Source: Vanrija pseudolonga (taxonomy: Eukaryota > Basidiomycota > Tremellomycetes > Trichosporonales > Trichosporonaceae). Taken from it: 64,000 bases of DNA. The position numbers and the translations under genes are program-made. Position 1 is the stretch's first letter, and each line of letters begins with the position of its first letter. The stretch lies in contig NC_085854.1 in assembly GCF_020906515.1 (NCBI RefSeq), positions 62,001 to 126,000 of the forward strand. The letters run 5' to 3'. The notes beneath the pieces were generated by a model. It was not told where the DNA came from and searched no databases. It saw only the letters and a program-made list of their open reading frames with translations. Shown in pieces: positions 11,892-23,525 of this stretch.

Positions 11892-14377
11892 GGTGGCTGG
11901 TGCTTGACTGGTGGGGCAACTGGCTGGGTTGACAACAAACAAGAAGGGGTCGTGGAGCCTCTTGTCTTAAGTAGTTGGACGCGGGACTTGTCCTGCCCCG
12001 CAAGCCTGCCAGACGCCTGTTCGAGCGAGCGGGCAAAATGTCCAATCCGTTCGACCCCTGGAAGGTGACCCACCCACCCACGCACTTGTGAGACGGCGTC
12101 AGCCAGTCAAGATGCGATCCGTCGCCCTGTCTACGAACTGGCATGCATTCCCCCACGCCCCCGCTCCGCCCCGCGCGAGGAGCTCCTGACCGACACGACG
12201 CATGACGAACAGGAGGCAGAGGCAGAGGAGGAGGAGGAGGAGGAGGAGCAGCAGCAGCAGCAGCAGCAGCAGCCAGCAAGTACCCGATCCGGGTGGACGG
12301 GCGGGAGGAAAACCTGTTGGACCCACCCACTCTTGCCGCCGCCTGCAGCTGCCTACCCCACAATCCCAGCTGCTCAGCTGCCCGTCCCTCTCCCTAGATA
12401 ATAGGCACCTGCACGCCTACGCCTACGCCGATCGCTTAGCTGATGCTTGAATCCGTGGTGTTGGTGGCTAGGGTAATGGTATCAGCCGGAAACCGTCGCC
12501 CAGGCAGCCGAGAGAGGTACGGGAACAGAGGGGTCCAGGGTACAGGCTCGCTGCGTGCAGCAAAAAACGCAGTGTGAAAATAAGGAGCAGGCAGGGGGCT
12601 TGGCATCGATGGAGCTTGGAAAACCTGAGCGTGGGCTGCTAGGCGCCAACCTAGCAAATGGGGTGGCTGCGGTGGGGCTTTAGTGGTGGACGTAGGCCCA
12701 TCTCTCTCTCAATCGGACCCGTGTCGAGCGAGCCAGCGCGCGAGGACGTGGGGAGCGAGCAGCACCGTGAGCGCCATCAACGGGCAGAACAATAACGACA
12801 CACCGCTCCCAAAGTCTGGCCCGCTCCAGGCCGTCAAGCTCCAAGAGTATGCCGCAGGACCAATAGGCGTCCATTACCGATGTCGCCTGACATGAACACT
12901 TACTTCAGACAAGGCAACAGCCCATCAGGTTTGGCGGCGGTAATCCTCTCTAGCCGTGCGTCAGGCGCTTTTGCCTTGCCGGCGGAGGTAAGCCCTTGCC
13001 GCCAGCCAAGTTACGGCATCTGGCCTCGGTGAACGCGGCCCTGCCCCAGCACCTCGCTTACGCAGGCGGCCCACTTTCCACCCCACTCCTTGTGGCCTGC
13101 CTCCCTGAACAACAGGCCTGCGTTCCTCCTGTGGTTTCGGATCAGCCAACAAGATCCGAGCGACAGACTGACTGGTCACCAGTGCACGGCCAATCAATCG
13201 GCCGGCCTCCAACTCCCAGTCTGCGGGAAACCTCGGCATTGGTCGAGTCAAGCAGTCAGGCCCATCACGTGAAACAGCCCACTACAGTGTTCCCCACACG
13301 CACATCTGTAGCAGGCTCGCTGTTTACCCTTCGCTTGCGAGTTTTTGCGAGGGTTGGCGAGGTTGAGCGAGCCCCGGCCGGCCGGTGCCCGGTAGCAGCA
13401 GCGGCCACTTGCCACTGCCATGCCCATCCATCGCCTGTGCTCGGCTCGGATATCATCGCAAGCGTACGAGGCCGCGGCGGGGCCATGGGCAGCATCTCCA
13501 TCGAACGCCGCGCATTGCCGGTATCCGTATCGGTATCGTGCTGCGCTAGATACGGAATGAGGCCCGCACACACGCACGCACGTACATACGTCGGAGCGTG
13601 TGCGCGTCGTCGCCGTGCACGCGTGCTGCGGCGTCCACGACGCACGAGCGCGATTTTCGGCGCTCGTTTTTCGGTGCTACCCCAGAGCAACTCCGTCCCT
13701 ACCCTCCGAGACAGAGTCGAGTTTGCGCAGTAGCCAAGGCCGTCCAAGACAATCGCCGTTGCTCGCTCGCACCGTCATCCAGCGGGGCTGGTGGGGACGC
13801 GTCAGAGCCCCGCAGTTGTTCCGTCGTGGCTGAGATCGAGATCGAGAGCAACGTTCCTGCTTGTCCTTCCCCACATCCAGATTGATAGCCAGCGGCTTGC
13901 CGACGCTTCCGCCGGTTCGGACGCGGTGGTTCCATCGACGGCCGGCGACGGTGGCGAGCCACGGGGCAGCCTGGGCCCCCGCTGACGTGCCGATGGCGAC
14001 GCGCTGACCACTACTCATGACGTGGGGAGCTTGGCGAAGCTCGGCTGGAGGGACTGTGGCCAGTTGGAGGTGGGTTGGACGTGTGTGTGGCGTTGTGTGC
14101 TGACTGTGTGGCAGTGCCCCAAGCAGATGTCGATTCTCGTCTCTGTTCCTTCCACACACGAAACGACCCCTGCACACATAGACACGCACCGTGCTCGTCG
14201 AGCAAAGCGGCGAGCATGCCGTGCGTGCACAGGCCACGCCCACGCACCGACCACGGCGCGCTGGCTGGTGTTCGTGCTCTGCTCGCCACCGACAGCGTTC
14301 GCGACGTCGTGTGCCGTTTCACTGACAACTGACCCATCAGCTCATCCCACCCACCACATTCATTCATTCGCCCACCA
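11892..14377. other. Long intergenic stretch, no gene recognised
   Basis: About 2.5 kb separate the permease (-) and the small plus-strand gene. It contains a triplet microsatellite (listed separately), many CACG-rich words and scattered short open frames with no consistent coding signal. The part just upstream of 14378 (CATTCATTCATTC near 14359-14372) is probably the promoter or leader of the next gene. Confidence 0.4.
12225..12274 (+). repeat. (GAG)n(CAG)n triplet microsatellite
   Basis: A run of GAG triplets passes directly into a run of CAG triplets (about 50 bp, close to perfect), roughly 330 bp upstream of the permease start. It is not in a supported gene. Such compound triplet tracts are length-polymorphic by replication slippage. 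Confidence 0.9.
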
Positions 14378-14725
14378 ATGCCAAGGTTCTTCCCCATCCC
14401 CACCCGCTGGACGCGCTTCCGCGACTGGCTCATCACGTCCAACCGTGTGCGCTACGTTGCGGGCACGGCGGCCGTCGGTACGATCGCGTGCAAGTCCGTC
14501 AAGCCCATCCAGCTCGTGAGTTGCCCCAGGGGCAGGCTTACCCCCAGACGAGCGCCGAGACGAAGCCCAAGACATAAGTGCGCCTCGCTCGTTCAGTCCA
14601 AGGTCTGCGACGGCTGCGTCACGTCACATGCACTCTGTCATCTGGCTTATGCGTACAACTGATTTACACTGATACAGTCTATGTTCCACGACGGTGGGCT
14701 GAACCCCTGCGCCTTGCACCTATGA
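14378..14725 (+). CDS. Possible small protein, 61 aa, unknown
   Basis: Model: exons 14378-14515 and 14678-14725 with a 162-nt intron (GTGAGT donor, CAG acceptor after ACTGAT), giving 61 aa. The first exon encodes a basic, possibly amphipathic start (MPRFFPIPTRWTRFRDW) then VRYVAGTAAVGTIACKS, a weakly hydrophobic segment. The second ends FHDGGLNPCALHL. A basic start followed by one short TM-like segment would suit a tiny mitochondrial inner-membrane protein; I do not recognise the family. The ATG is in good context (ccaccaATG) and the codon choice is GC-rich like neighbouring genes. The intron is long for this genome, so a middle exon may be missed. Its stop codon abuts the stop of the GNAT gene on the other strand. 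Confidence 0.35.
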
Positions 14726-16646
14726 TGCTTCGACAAAGTCGACGTCCATGTCGGAATGGGGCGGAGAGGACCCCCTGTCACGTCTGAGACGAGGGCGGGG
14801 TGACAGGGGGGAGGAATCTGGGTCGAGCAATCCCTCATGCCCACCATCGGCACCGGGGGCGTTTGGTTCTCGAGGGCGATGATTGCGCGCTTCTACTTCA
14901 ATGTCCGATTGGCCGTGGTTGGGATTCTTGGATCTGGTGGGAGGACTGTTGACCAAGACGACGGCTCTACCGACATCGCCGTTGACCTCCTCCTCGTCGC
15001 TGTCCCACTCCTCCCCCTGCCCATCCTCGTCCTCGTCGTCAAACGAGAACGGCACGAGCCCCAGTCCGCGCCATACGCTGCCCTCCAGCCGCACGGCACC
15101 GGCTCCCATCCAAGCACAGCACACGACCTCGTCGTCAGGCCCCGCGATGGATCCAGCGTCGCCCTGCACGCTTCCGAGGGGCACGAATCCGAGGCGCCCG
15201 TGAATCCGCGCGACGGGGCTGTCGGCCATGCCGTTTCGGCTGCTGTGCGCCCTCAGCGCGGCGGCCGGAAACGTCGTCGTCAGCTGTCCGGGGTATGGAC
15301 TGATGATCGGAATGAACCAGGCGCTGAGGATGAAGCGGAGGGCGGCCTGGGTGGGCGGTTAGCAGTGTGCGTTGGCTGCAAGCCCGGCGGCGGGGCATGA
15401 ATCATCCAAGTCGGCGTCGACGTCACCCCGCACTACCCGCTCACGACTCCGCCTTACTCACACTCATGACCCCCCTGCCCTGCAGCGCAGGGTCAACGCT
15501 GAACTGCATGGCCCAGTGCGCGTCCTGGTCAGCCTTTGCACGCTCCGCCAGCCGCAGCCGCTCCCCAAGCGCATGAGGGAGGGAGCGAAAGTTGTCCCGC
15601 GCGAGCGTGATGCAGCCGAGGAGGGGCGGAAAATGGTCCGTCCTGAGCGATGCGGTACGGCGTAGTGCTGTAGTGCATTAGCGGCGCTGTCGATGCCGGA
15701 GGTCGGCGGCGACTGCATGCCCCGGCCGGACCCGTCCGCGGGGTCTACCGGCCCCGCTACCCCGCAAGCGCCACCCGCACGAACGTGTGCGCACTCCATG
15801 ACGCCCAACAAGCGGGCATGGCGTTGCAGACGTTGGAAACATGGCCAAGACGTTGGAAACACCCGGGAATCGAGTTGGAAACGACCCACTGCGGCGCTGG
15901 CTGTTGTTGGAAAACGCCCCGCCCGCGCCACGGCGACCCACTCGACCCACTCGAGCGCCACAGGAGTGCCCCAACCGAGACCGCGCCGAGTCGGCGCCAC
16001 CGACCGCCGCCGCCGGCACCGGCAGCGCAGTGTCCGACCGAGACAAACCCCGGTCATGCACCGATATTCCAGCGAACTCACCGTTCAGAGGCCAGCCGTG
16101 CCCCTTCTCCCTCGCTGTGCGGACCGTCCGCGCGGCGTCGGCGCGCGTGAACGGCGCGGTCGGACGCACGCCGAGCCCGCGCCCGACAGCAGGGTGGTTG
16201 AGCAGCTCGTACATGTCGTCTGCGTCCGAGGAGAGGTAGGGCGTGAGGCAGAAGTCTGCGAACGGCGGCGGGAGGACCGCGTGCGGGATCGGCCGGAGGC
16301 GGATGTGCAGTGAGGCCGGGAGGGTCGTGAGCGTTGGTGGCGGTTTGGCGGTGGGCGTTGGCGGCGTCGAGCCTCGCGCTGGGTCTGGGGTACGGGGCAC
16401 GTCGTGCGATGAGCCGGAGGTCGGGCTCGTAAGTGGGCTGGGGGTAGGAAGTGCGAGGGAGGAGCTGTTGAGAGACAGGTTCGAGGTCGGGGCAGTGAGC
16501 GAGCTGGGGCTGGCCGGCGCCGTCGCACCGAGCACTACTCCGGCCTTCATGTGCTTCAGGTTGAACGGTGATCTCGCGGCCGGGATCACGAGCATGCTCG
16601 GTGTGTGCGCCGGTGCCATGGCTGGGCGATGCGCTGCGGTCTCCAT
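14720..16646 (-). CDS. GNAT-family N-acetyltransferase
   Basis: Minus-strand exons 16082-16646, 15462-15667 and 14720-15346 give 465 aa in phase. The N-terminal 125 residues are Pro/Ser/Thr-rich. A GNAT domain follows: an IRLRPI start, SSDADDMYELLNHPAVGRGL (the usual N-terminal helix of RimJ-like enzymes), then PLLGCITL, the acetyl-CoA strand/loop QFSVDPALQGRGVMS (the Q/R-x-x-G-x-G/A loop), and HGRLGFVPLG near the end of the fold. The domain uses acetyl-CoA to acetylate an amine; the substrate is unknown. An acidic region (DDEDEDGQGEEWDSDEEE) and a disordered tail ending DVDFVEAS follow. The first intron (414 nt) is much longer than its neighbours, so a small exon may be missing. METAAH at 16646 is chosen as start; an in-frame ATG also exists at 16748. 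Confidence 0.75.
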
Positions 16647-17347
16647 GTCAGTGTGGCCGCCGAGTGAGGTGGCGGTAAGAGAGACATGGTTCTTCTGCCT
16701 TGCCAATGCCTTGCAATGTATGCTATGCCCCGCTGCACCACACCACACCCGGCCGCTGCGACGTTGCCATGATGTGCGTGATGCATGCGTGATAAACGTT
16801 CAAAGCCGAGGTGGATGCTGTGCGACGCGGTATCGGTAGCGAGAGCGACTTGGCAGCGGCGACTGGCTTATCGGCGACTTGGGACGACTTGGGAACCGAG
16901 ACCCGAACCGACACGGTATGCGGCCTCGGCGCCACCGCGGCCATCCATCGCAGCTCCACCTGTTAATTATGGCATGGAGCGCTATTCCCAAACTTGTCAG
17001 TGCACTCGCCGCTTATTGCTGGGCCAGACCCCCGGCGCTCCACAGTGCACTGTGCATGTGATTGTCCCTAGTGGCGACACATTCCTGATGACGCGGTTGG
17101 GTCTCGGCTGCGGGTTCGGGTCCATTGTTAGGAGTGTCGGAGCAAACGACTCGCCGAGGCCACACCTCAGATCGTTTCAAGTCATGATGCATCTTGTACA
17201 ACAACCCAAGGGGTCAAGCTGGGGAGAACACAGAGTATGGGATGGGTATGGTTATGCTTGTGTGGGTGGTGGGTGGTGGGTGGACGATCCTGAAGCCGAA
17301 TCTCCTCCAAATGCACTCGTCGCGCTCTCCTCTTCTCCCGACCTCTG
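16647..17347. other. Intergenic, promoter side of the GNAT gene
   Basis: About 700 nt hold the GNAT promoter and the 3' flank of the fusion gene. A GCCGAGGTGG / CGGTATCGGTAGC-rich patch sits near 16800-16900. No gene or repeat is recognised. Confidence 0.45.
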
Positions 17348-20300
17348 CTAAATGATGGCCAGTTCGGTCTTGCACAGCGCTGGCTGCTTGCCATAGTCTG
17401 GCTCGAGCTGTTCCGGGTGCTCAAACGTGCCGAATGTCAACTCGCTGGGGCCGTGCGCCGCAGGTCGTGACCAGAACGGGTCGACCCATCGGCGCAGCTT
17501 GACGTTGGCCGTCAACGTCAGGCTGTAGATTGCCTGGATGCCAAACAGGATGGGCACGACGACGATGGCCTTGTGAATGTCCTTGTTCTGGGCACGCCAC
17601 GCTCCGTACGTCACGCTCTCCCAGACGCAAGCTCCAACTCCAATTGCCACGGTAAGGGCAATGCTCGCTGGCTTGGTGTGGCGGCCGGCTCCACGCAGTG
17701 CCGTCGCAAAGACGGTCGGGAACACTGGCGCCTCGAGGAACATGTTGAGCAGGAGGCAGACGTAGGCACCGGTACCATGGGACGCGGGAAGCACGACTGC
17801 CAGCAATGTCGTGATGAACGAGCCAATCAGGCATATGTTGAGAATCAGCCTCGGTGTGAAGCCAATGAACATGGCGCCGGATGCCAGGAAGCGACCGAAG
17901 GCGAAGACCGAGTGCCCGATCGTGAGGTCCCAGAACTCGTCGTCCCGGGGTCGGAAGCGCGCGAGCAGGGGTTCCCAGAAATAGGACACGGATTCCTGAG
18001 CGCCAACGTACGCCGACATGCAGAACACGCCAAAGACGATGATGAACCACTTTGCGGACATTCCATATGCCTTGCCGCGAGGGTCCAGTCCAGCATTCGC
18101 CATGCGCAGCTGTGTTTCTCGCTCCATGTCGTCTTCGGTGGCTTCCGATAGCGGCGCGTAGAAGAAGACGAGGGCAAGGGCAATGACGAACAGTGCGACA
18201 GCCAGGTAGCACCATTGGACATCGAATAACGATGCACGGCCTTCGAGGTTACGGAATAACGCCTTGCGGGCGAGGATGGGGGAGAGCACGCCGCCGATAC
18301 CCTGGATACCTTGCGAGAAGTTGAGCCGTGACTCGGAGTACTCGCCCGGGCCGGCGAGCGCAATGAACGGGTTGGCGGCGACTTCGAGAATGGACAAGCC
18401 GCAGGCGATGATAAAGTTGGAGATGAAGAACCCCGCGTACGAGGCCAGGACTGACGACGGCCAGAAGCACATTGTCCCGCAGGCGTATATTGTCAGACCT
18501 GTGATGAATGTCGCCTTGAAGCCGTAGTGGATGAGGACATAGCCGCCGAGAGTCGAAGGGCCCACGACGTAGCCGATCCAGTACGAGCTTTGAAGGGCAA
18601 TCGCCTTTGATGGCGACGATCCGATCACATCGAGGATCCTGCTGTTAAGGGTGCCGAGTAATCCATATGCGAAGCCCCAGAGGAAAAAGAGGATCGACAC
18701 TGAGAGGTCAGCAAGCTGAATGAGGTGTCGAGCTCACCGAACAGAACCGGCCACCATGCTTCTCTTGCCGACAGCTCGGTGAGAGGTTTCCGGCCCCCCA
18801 TCTGAACAAAGTCGAAGAACTTGCCCGTGGGCTGCTGTGTCTGCTCCATTGGCGTATCGTCCCGCGACAACCACTTCAACGGATGGAGTATGGTGCGGTC
18901 GCTCAGCTTCGTTCTTTGCGGGGCCAGTGGTAGGCCGATTGTCTCGCTCGAATGCGGGCTACCGTTTGTTGGGTTCGGACTTGGGCCAGGCTGTGGATGG
19001 TTGAAGCTGTCCCGACGTCCTCCGTTGGAATCGCGACGCCCCCCGCTGCCCATTCTATGCAGCGGCGCAACGATACCGCCGCGGCTGGGCATGCGGGCCA
19101 ATGGAGCTACCATGGCTCCGCTAGCACTCAGCCGCCTGCTGGGTATTCTCGTCAATCCTCCGCCGAACCCGGTGCCGAAGATGGCAGTGCCTCCAGACTG
19201 CGCAATCGCCGCAGCGATGGCAGAGCCTCCGGCCGTAGATCCAGCGGGGGGACCACTGCGGAAGAGGTCAAAGATGTCCATTGTGTCCTCGTCTGGCACG
19301 TCGGGGTCTGTTTCCAAGATGGCTTGCAGGGGCATCTGGTCCACCTTTGGAGACTTGGGTGTGAACTGAAGCGACCGCATACTCTCCTTGTCGTTGCCGT
19401 TGGCGTTTCCGTTGCCATTGCCATTGTTGGATTCGAGCGGGTTGCCGTTGCTGTTGTGTCCTCCTGACGCAGCGTGGCCATTCGAGTTCTTTGATCTGTT
19501 CGATCCACGAGACAAGATGGCGGGTTTGAGCTTTTGTAGCAGTGGTTTGAGGACGAGGGCACATGCACAAGACACGCGCACCGAGCACTCGATCGCAGAC
19601 CAGAGCGTACCATACGCAATGTCGTAGTAGTAGTTTGGTGGCCGCGAGTTTGCCGACACGTGGCTCATACCGATGGAGACTTGTTCTCTCAGAGCGGTTT
19701 GCAAGAACGAGATTCTAACTGTGACGAGTTAGTCGCACGCGAGCCGGTGTGTGGTGCGCGGGGCACGCTTGAACTCACCAACATCGACGATCGCGACGAA
19801 AATGAGACAGATAAAGGTCAAGACGAGGCCAATCTTCTGGTGGATCTCCATTCGGAGGCTGGTGATGATTGGCAAGGGGAGGACGAGGATGGCGAGGTCC
19901 GAGAGGATGTTGATGGGTGATGACGCGAGGAAGAGTGTGACCGTGTCCATGCAGGTCCCTTCGACCTGCACGTCCCAAGCGGCCTTGATCGGTCGGCATT
20001 GCTTGGCGGGTCAGTCGTGTCGTTCGGTCCACGCCACCGGCAATCTACTCACAAAGATGTTCAAGAATACCAACACCATGCCCGAGACGTTGACAATGGC
20101 AAGCACAGCGTATGAAGCATTGCGCAAGAATGGATGAGCACTCGCCATGCGGACGTAGAGGAGGAGGACAGAGGTTTTGGCTGTCATGGACGAGAGATTG
20201 TAGAACATGGGGAAGGCGTAGGTCGCCGCCTTGAGGGGCTTGACCCATTCTGGCTTAATCACTGGGATGTCAGCGAGGAACGGCTTTGGCGTTGCAGCGA

Positions 20301-20998
20301 TGAACGCAAGGTGAGAAGGCCCTGCAACAATTGAGAGGCGACATGGAGCCGCTCCTTCCGTTGTTGGGAGATGGAGCCCGCGCGCCGATCCCGACGAGAG
20401 CAGCACTAGCTCCGGGACGGCCGGCCTTATCGCCCTCGCAGTCGCCGGCGACCAAAGCACTCACAATAGTCTACTTTCCCCATGCCCACGGTGGCGGCAA
20501 AGATGATGCATGTTGAGAGCGCGACGGTGAAGAGCTGATCGTGTCAGTTGATTCTGTGGATGGGCAGTGGATCCCGGCGGCGATTGCAAGTGGTTCTTCT
20601 TATCATGGTGGGCTCGTGCGCGGGAGTGGCATGGGCAAGGTCACCCAAGACGCCGAGGCCACCGACTTGCATGTTGGCAGCGACACTGACGACGACGGGC
20701 AACGCCCCGTACACGCAGCCAGCCCCTCTACACACACTTGTCATCCCCAACATACGCCGTCGGGCTCGCGTCCGCCCCAACGCAAAATGCCGCAGCGGCG
20801 GTCACTCACCCAAGCCAACAGAGTCACCCAGTCGTCCCAGTCTGCTCTTTTGCGAATGTAAAACTTGGACACGCATCGGAGAGCGACAAAGATGGTCGCG
20901 ATGGCGAGAAAGACGGACGAGACGATGAGGACGGCCGGTGAGCGATCGTCATGTCGCGGGTTGCCCGTGCCGGCCGAGTACTCTACGTCGGAGGCCAT
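17348..20998 (-). CDS. Fusion protein: fungal rhodopsin/PTH11-like 7-TM domain plus FucP-like MFS transporter
   Basis: Minus-strand exons 20810-20998, 20465-20534, 20053-20261, 19779-20001, 18738-19718 and 17348-18699 sum to 1007 aa with every phase matching. Residues 1-270 form the fungal rhodopsin-like domain: RADWDDWVTLLAW, the NLSSMTAKTSVLLLYVR helix, NIFQCRPIKAAWD with CMDT, NILSDLAILVLPLPI, VVRISFL and the LWSAIE helix. A linker of about 250 residues (Asn/Gly-rich, Ser-rich) follows. Then REAWWPVLFVSILFFLWGF with AYGLLGTLN, the typical TM1 of L-fucose-permease-like MFS proteins, starts 12 TMs. The exon 18738-19718 carries the end of the first domain, the linker and the start of the MFS domain in one frame without a stop. 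PTH11-like proteins are thought to be surface sensors; FucP relatives are H+/sugar symporters. MEQTQQPTGKF within that exon could serve as a separate MFS start. Confidence 0.78.
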
Positions 20999-22182
20999 GC
21001 CGCCGCTGGTTGTGTGATCGTGGTCGGTCGGGCGGGCGGGCTGGCGGGCGTATTGCCCCACTTAGGCCATGTTGGCTAGACTGAGCGTGTCGAGACGTGT
21101 ACCGTGCAAGTTTGTCGAGGTGGATGCGGCGTGTCGAACGCACACAAATGTGGTGTGCGCGTACAGAGCGGTGTGGGTGTGGGTGTATGGGTGTGTGGGT
21201 GTGATCGGTCAGTCGGTCGGCACCAAGGTTTGATGCAGAGGTCGGCCTGGCGCTCGCTGTGTGGGGTTGGCGCCAGGGAAGTGGGGTGGGGTGAGATCTA
21301 CAGAGGCGGGGCGGAGGGGGGTTGTTGGGCGGCTGAGGAGGGAGGGGGAGGGGGAGGGCGAGGCGAGGCAGCAGGGCCTGGCAGTGGCAAGGTGTTGGCC
21401 GACCCGCCCTGGTGTCATTGGGTTTTCCAGGCTCGATCAAGGTCAGGTGGTCAGGACAAGCTGCCTCTCGGGGGGGGTGGGTTGGCCAACCAACCTCCGA
21501 CGCGAGTCCACCGCCCTCACGACAACCATCCAAGGCCTGAGTGCTTCAAATCGAGGCCGGGTCAAATCAAATGAGAGCATGCGAGTATGTAATCCATGCT
21601 GAAACTGGCCATTAACCTGTCAATGTCAAACGAGCCACACCTCGGATTATTAGGCACCCACCCCCCTTGCCTTCGCCCCCCCCGTCCCCGTCGGACAAGG
21701 CACGAAATTGAGCAGCGTTGACAGCAGGCGGAGACTTGGCTCTCACGACGACGAGCAGAGGCAGGCAGGCAGGCAAGCAGGGGGCATGCAGCAGACCACA
21801 TGCAATGCATGTTGACACGGTGCACGCACGACTAGTGCAGATTGGTCCGGTTCCAATATACCGGTTCGAGACGAGGTCGGTTCTGGGCTTGACGGTGGTC
21901 TGGAACAAACGTCACAAGTGTGGTGCAAGTGGTGCATTTGCACGGCATGCTGCCATGTTGTCGTGTGGTGCAAGGATCCCAAGGAGGAGTGCGAGTCGAC
22001 GGGGTGTATGCACTCTCCTTGTTGCTAGCTGCATTGTTCCCGCCCGAGCCAGACATGGCAGGCAGTCAGGCAGCAGTCACCGCGCGTCGCCACCGCCGTC
22101 ATCACCACCACGCCGTCATACTCCTCGTCTGACTACTCCTCCACTCACTCGTCGCTTAACGCATTGCTGCACTGCATCAGCC
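20999..22182. promoter_or_regulatory. Divergent promoter region
   Basis: This region lies between the starts of the fusion gene (-) and the UCH gene (+). It includes G-rich plus-strand runs (about 21290-21480, repeated GGGGGAGGG-like words) that could form G-quadruplexes, and CAGGCAGGCAGGCAGGCAAG near 21762. The in-frame ATG at 21061 is an alternative start of the fusion protein. No other gene is recognised. Confidence 0.45.
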
Positions 22183-23264
22183 ATGCAGCCCACACCACCA
22201 GCACCACCAGCAGCGCAAGACCAGACTGCTGCTACGACGCAATCACCACCCCTGCAAGACTGGTATCCGCTGGAATCGAGCCCCGAAGTGCTCACCTCAC
22301 TTGCCAGGGTAAGTGGGATGGGATGGGATGAGCGCGTCTCGCTTGCAGATCTAATCCGCAAATCCTAATGTCCCTGTCACGTCTGCCTTGCTCTTGCTGG
22401 GCTTGGCATCCAAACCAAACCCCATCAAAGCGCTAACCGATCGTTTAGCACTGGGGCCTGCCAGACTCGTACGCGTTTGTCGACGTCCTCGGCCTCGACG
22501 ACGACACGCTCGCGCTCACCCCGCGCCCCGTGCACGCCGTCGTCTTCCTCTTCCCCGACACGGACGGCATCGTCGCCTGGCGCGCAAAGGATGCATACTT
22601 GTCCGCCGAGATCGGCGCCGAGCCGCTCTGGATCCCACAACGCGGTGTCGGTGCGTCGTGTCGTCAGCGGACATCGCCGCAATACCGGCCGCGAGTGGCG
22701 TGCCTTACCTGAACAGAGCTGATGCTCACCTCACCCACAGGCCACAGCTGTGGCACTTTCGCCGTGCTGCATGCACTCGCCGAGACGCGACTCGCATCCG
22801 GGCTCGACGGCTTCTTTGCAGAGTGTCGGTGTGAGTAGTCGAGTCGACGTGCAACGCAGTCAGCCCAGCTCACCCTCAGCGCTCACGCCCGAGGGCCGAA
22901 CGGCGCTCCTCGCCACCTCACCCCTCATCAAGCCCGTCCACAACTCACTCGTGACTGCCGGCCAGACGATCCTGCGCGAGTCCGACTGGGCAGACGCCGA
23001 CCACTTCATATCGTTCATCCGCCACGACGGGCGCGTCGTCGAGATGGACGGCGCTCGGCCGCGTGTCGGTGGCGTGGACCGCGGCGCTGCGAGCGACGAC
23101 CTGCTAACTGTGAGTGCTGCTAACAACTGGTTGGCTCTGGCTGTTGATCACTTACCGCGCCCCCCGCCCAGGATGTCGCAAAGATTGTCAGAGAGCAATA
23201 CGTTCCGCTTGCCGCCGACAGTGTCCACCACTTTTCGCTCATTGCCTTGGTCAGCAACTCATAG
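22183..23264 (+). CDS. Ubiquitin C-terminal hydrolase (peptidase C12, UCH-L3/Yuh1 type)
   Basis: Exons 22183-22308, 22449-22650, 22741-22830, 22880-23109 and 23172-23264 give 246 aa in phase; introns are 49-140 nt. The enzyme cleaves small adducts from the C-terminus of ubiquitin (Yuh1 also processes Nedd8/Rub1). Visible: WYPLESSPEVL at the N-terminus; HWGLP and FVDVLGLDDD; the nucleophile motif GHSCGTFAVLHAL (Cys, usually NACGT); the His motif ADHFISFI; and DGRVVEMDGARPRV with the catalytic Asp. The length is normal for the family. The residues before the Cys (HS instead of NA) differ from the consensus, and the expected oxyanion Gln lies one residue further away than usual, which could mean the donor at 22651 is slightly misplaced. 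A Gln/Pro/Thr-rich extension of about 25 residues precedes the domain. Confidence 0.9.
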
Positions 23265-23525
23265 CCTATAGTCCGTCGTGCTTAAGTGCGCAGAAACCCA
23301 TATGCATCAGCGGTGCACATATATATTATATCTACGAGATCAAAAGGTTCAAAGGGCCGCCGTGGTTCACGGGGAAGCGAAAGAGTGTGTGGTTGTATCA
23401 AAAATGTTCAGAGAGGGTGCAATGTTCAGAGAGGTCGAAAGTCCTTTTGTTGCGAGAGCTCGAGAGAGAGAAACCGGGAGAGTCTAGGGAGAAGCACGGG
23501 CGCGACACATCACGGCCGTGATGTA

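Noticed and set aside
17573-18151. Plus-strand open frame antisense to the MFS domain
   Set aside because: Shadow frame; the minus strand encodes the conserved transporter.
21290-21480. G-rich plus-strand stretch as a possible telomere-like or subtelomeric repeat
   Set aside because: No short unit repeats regularly; it looks like a G-rich promoter patch.
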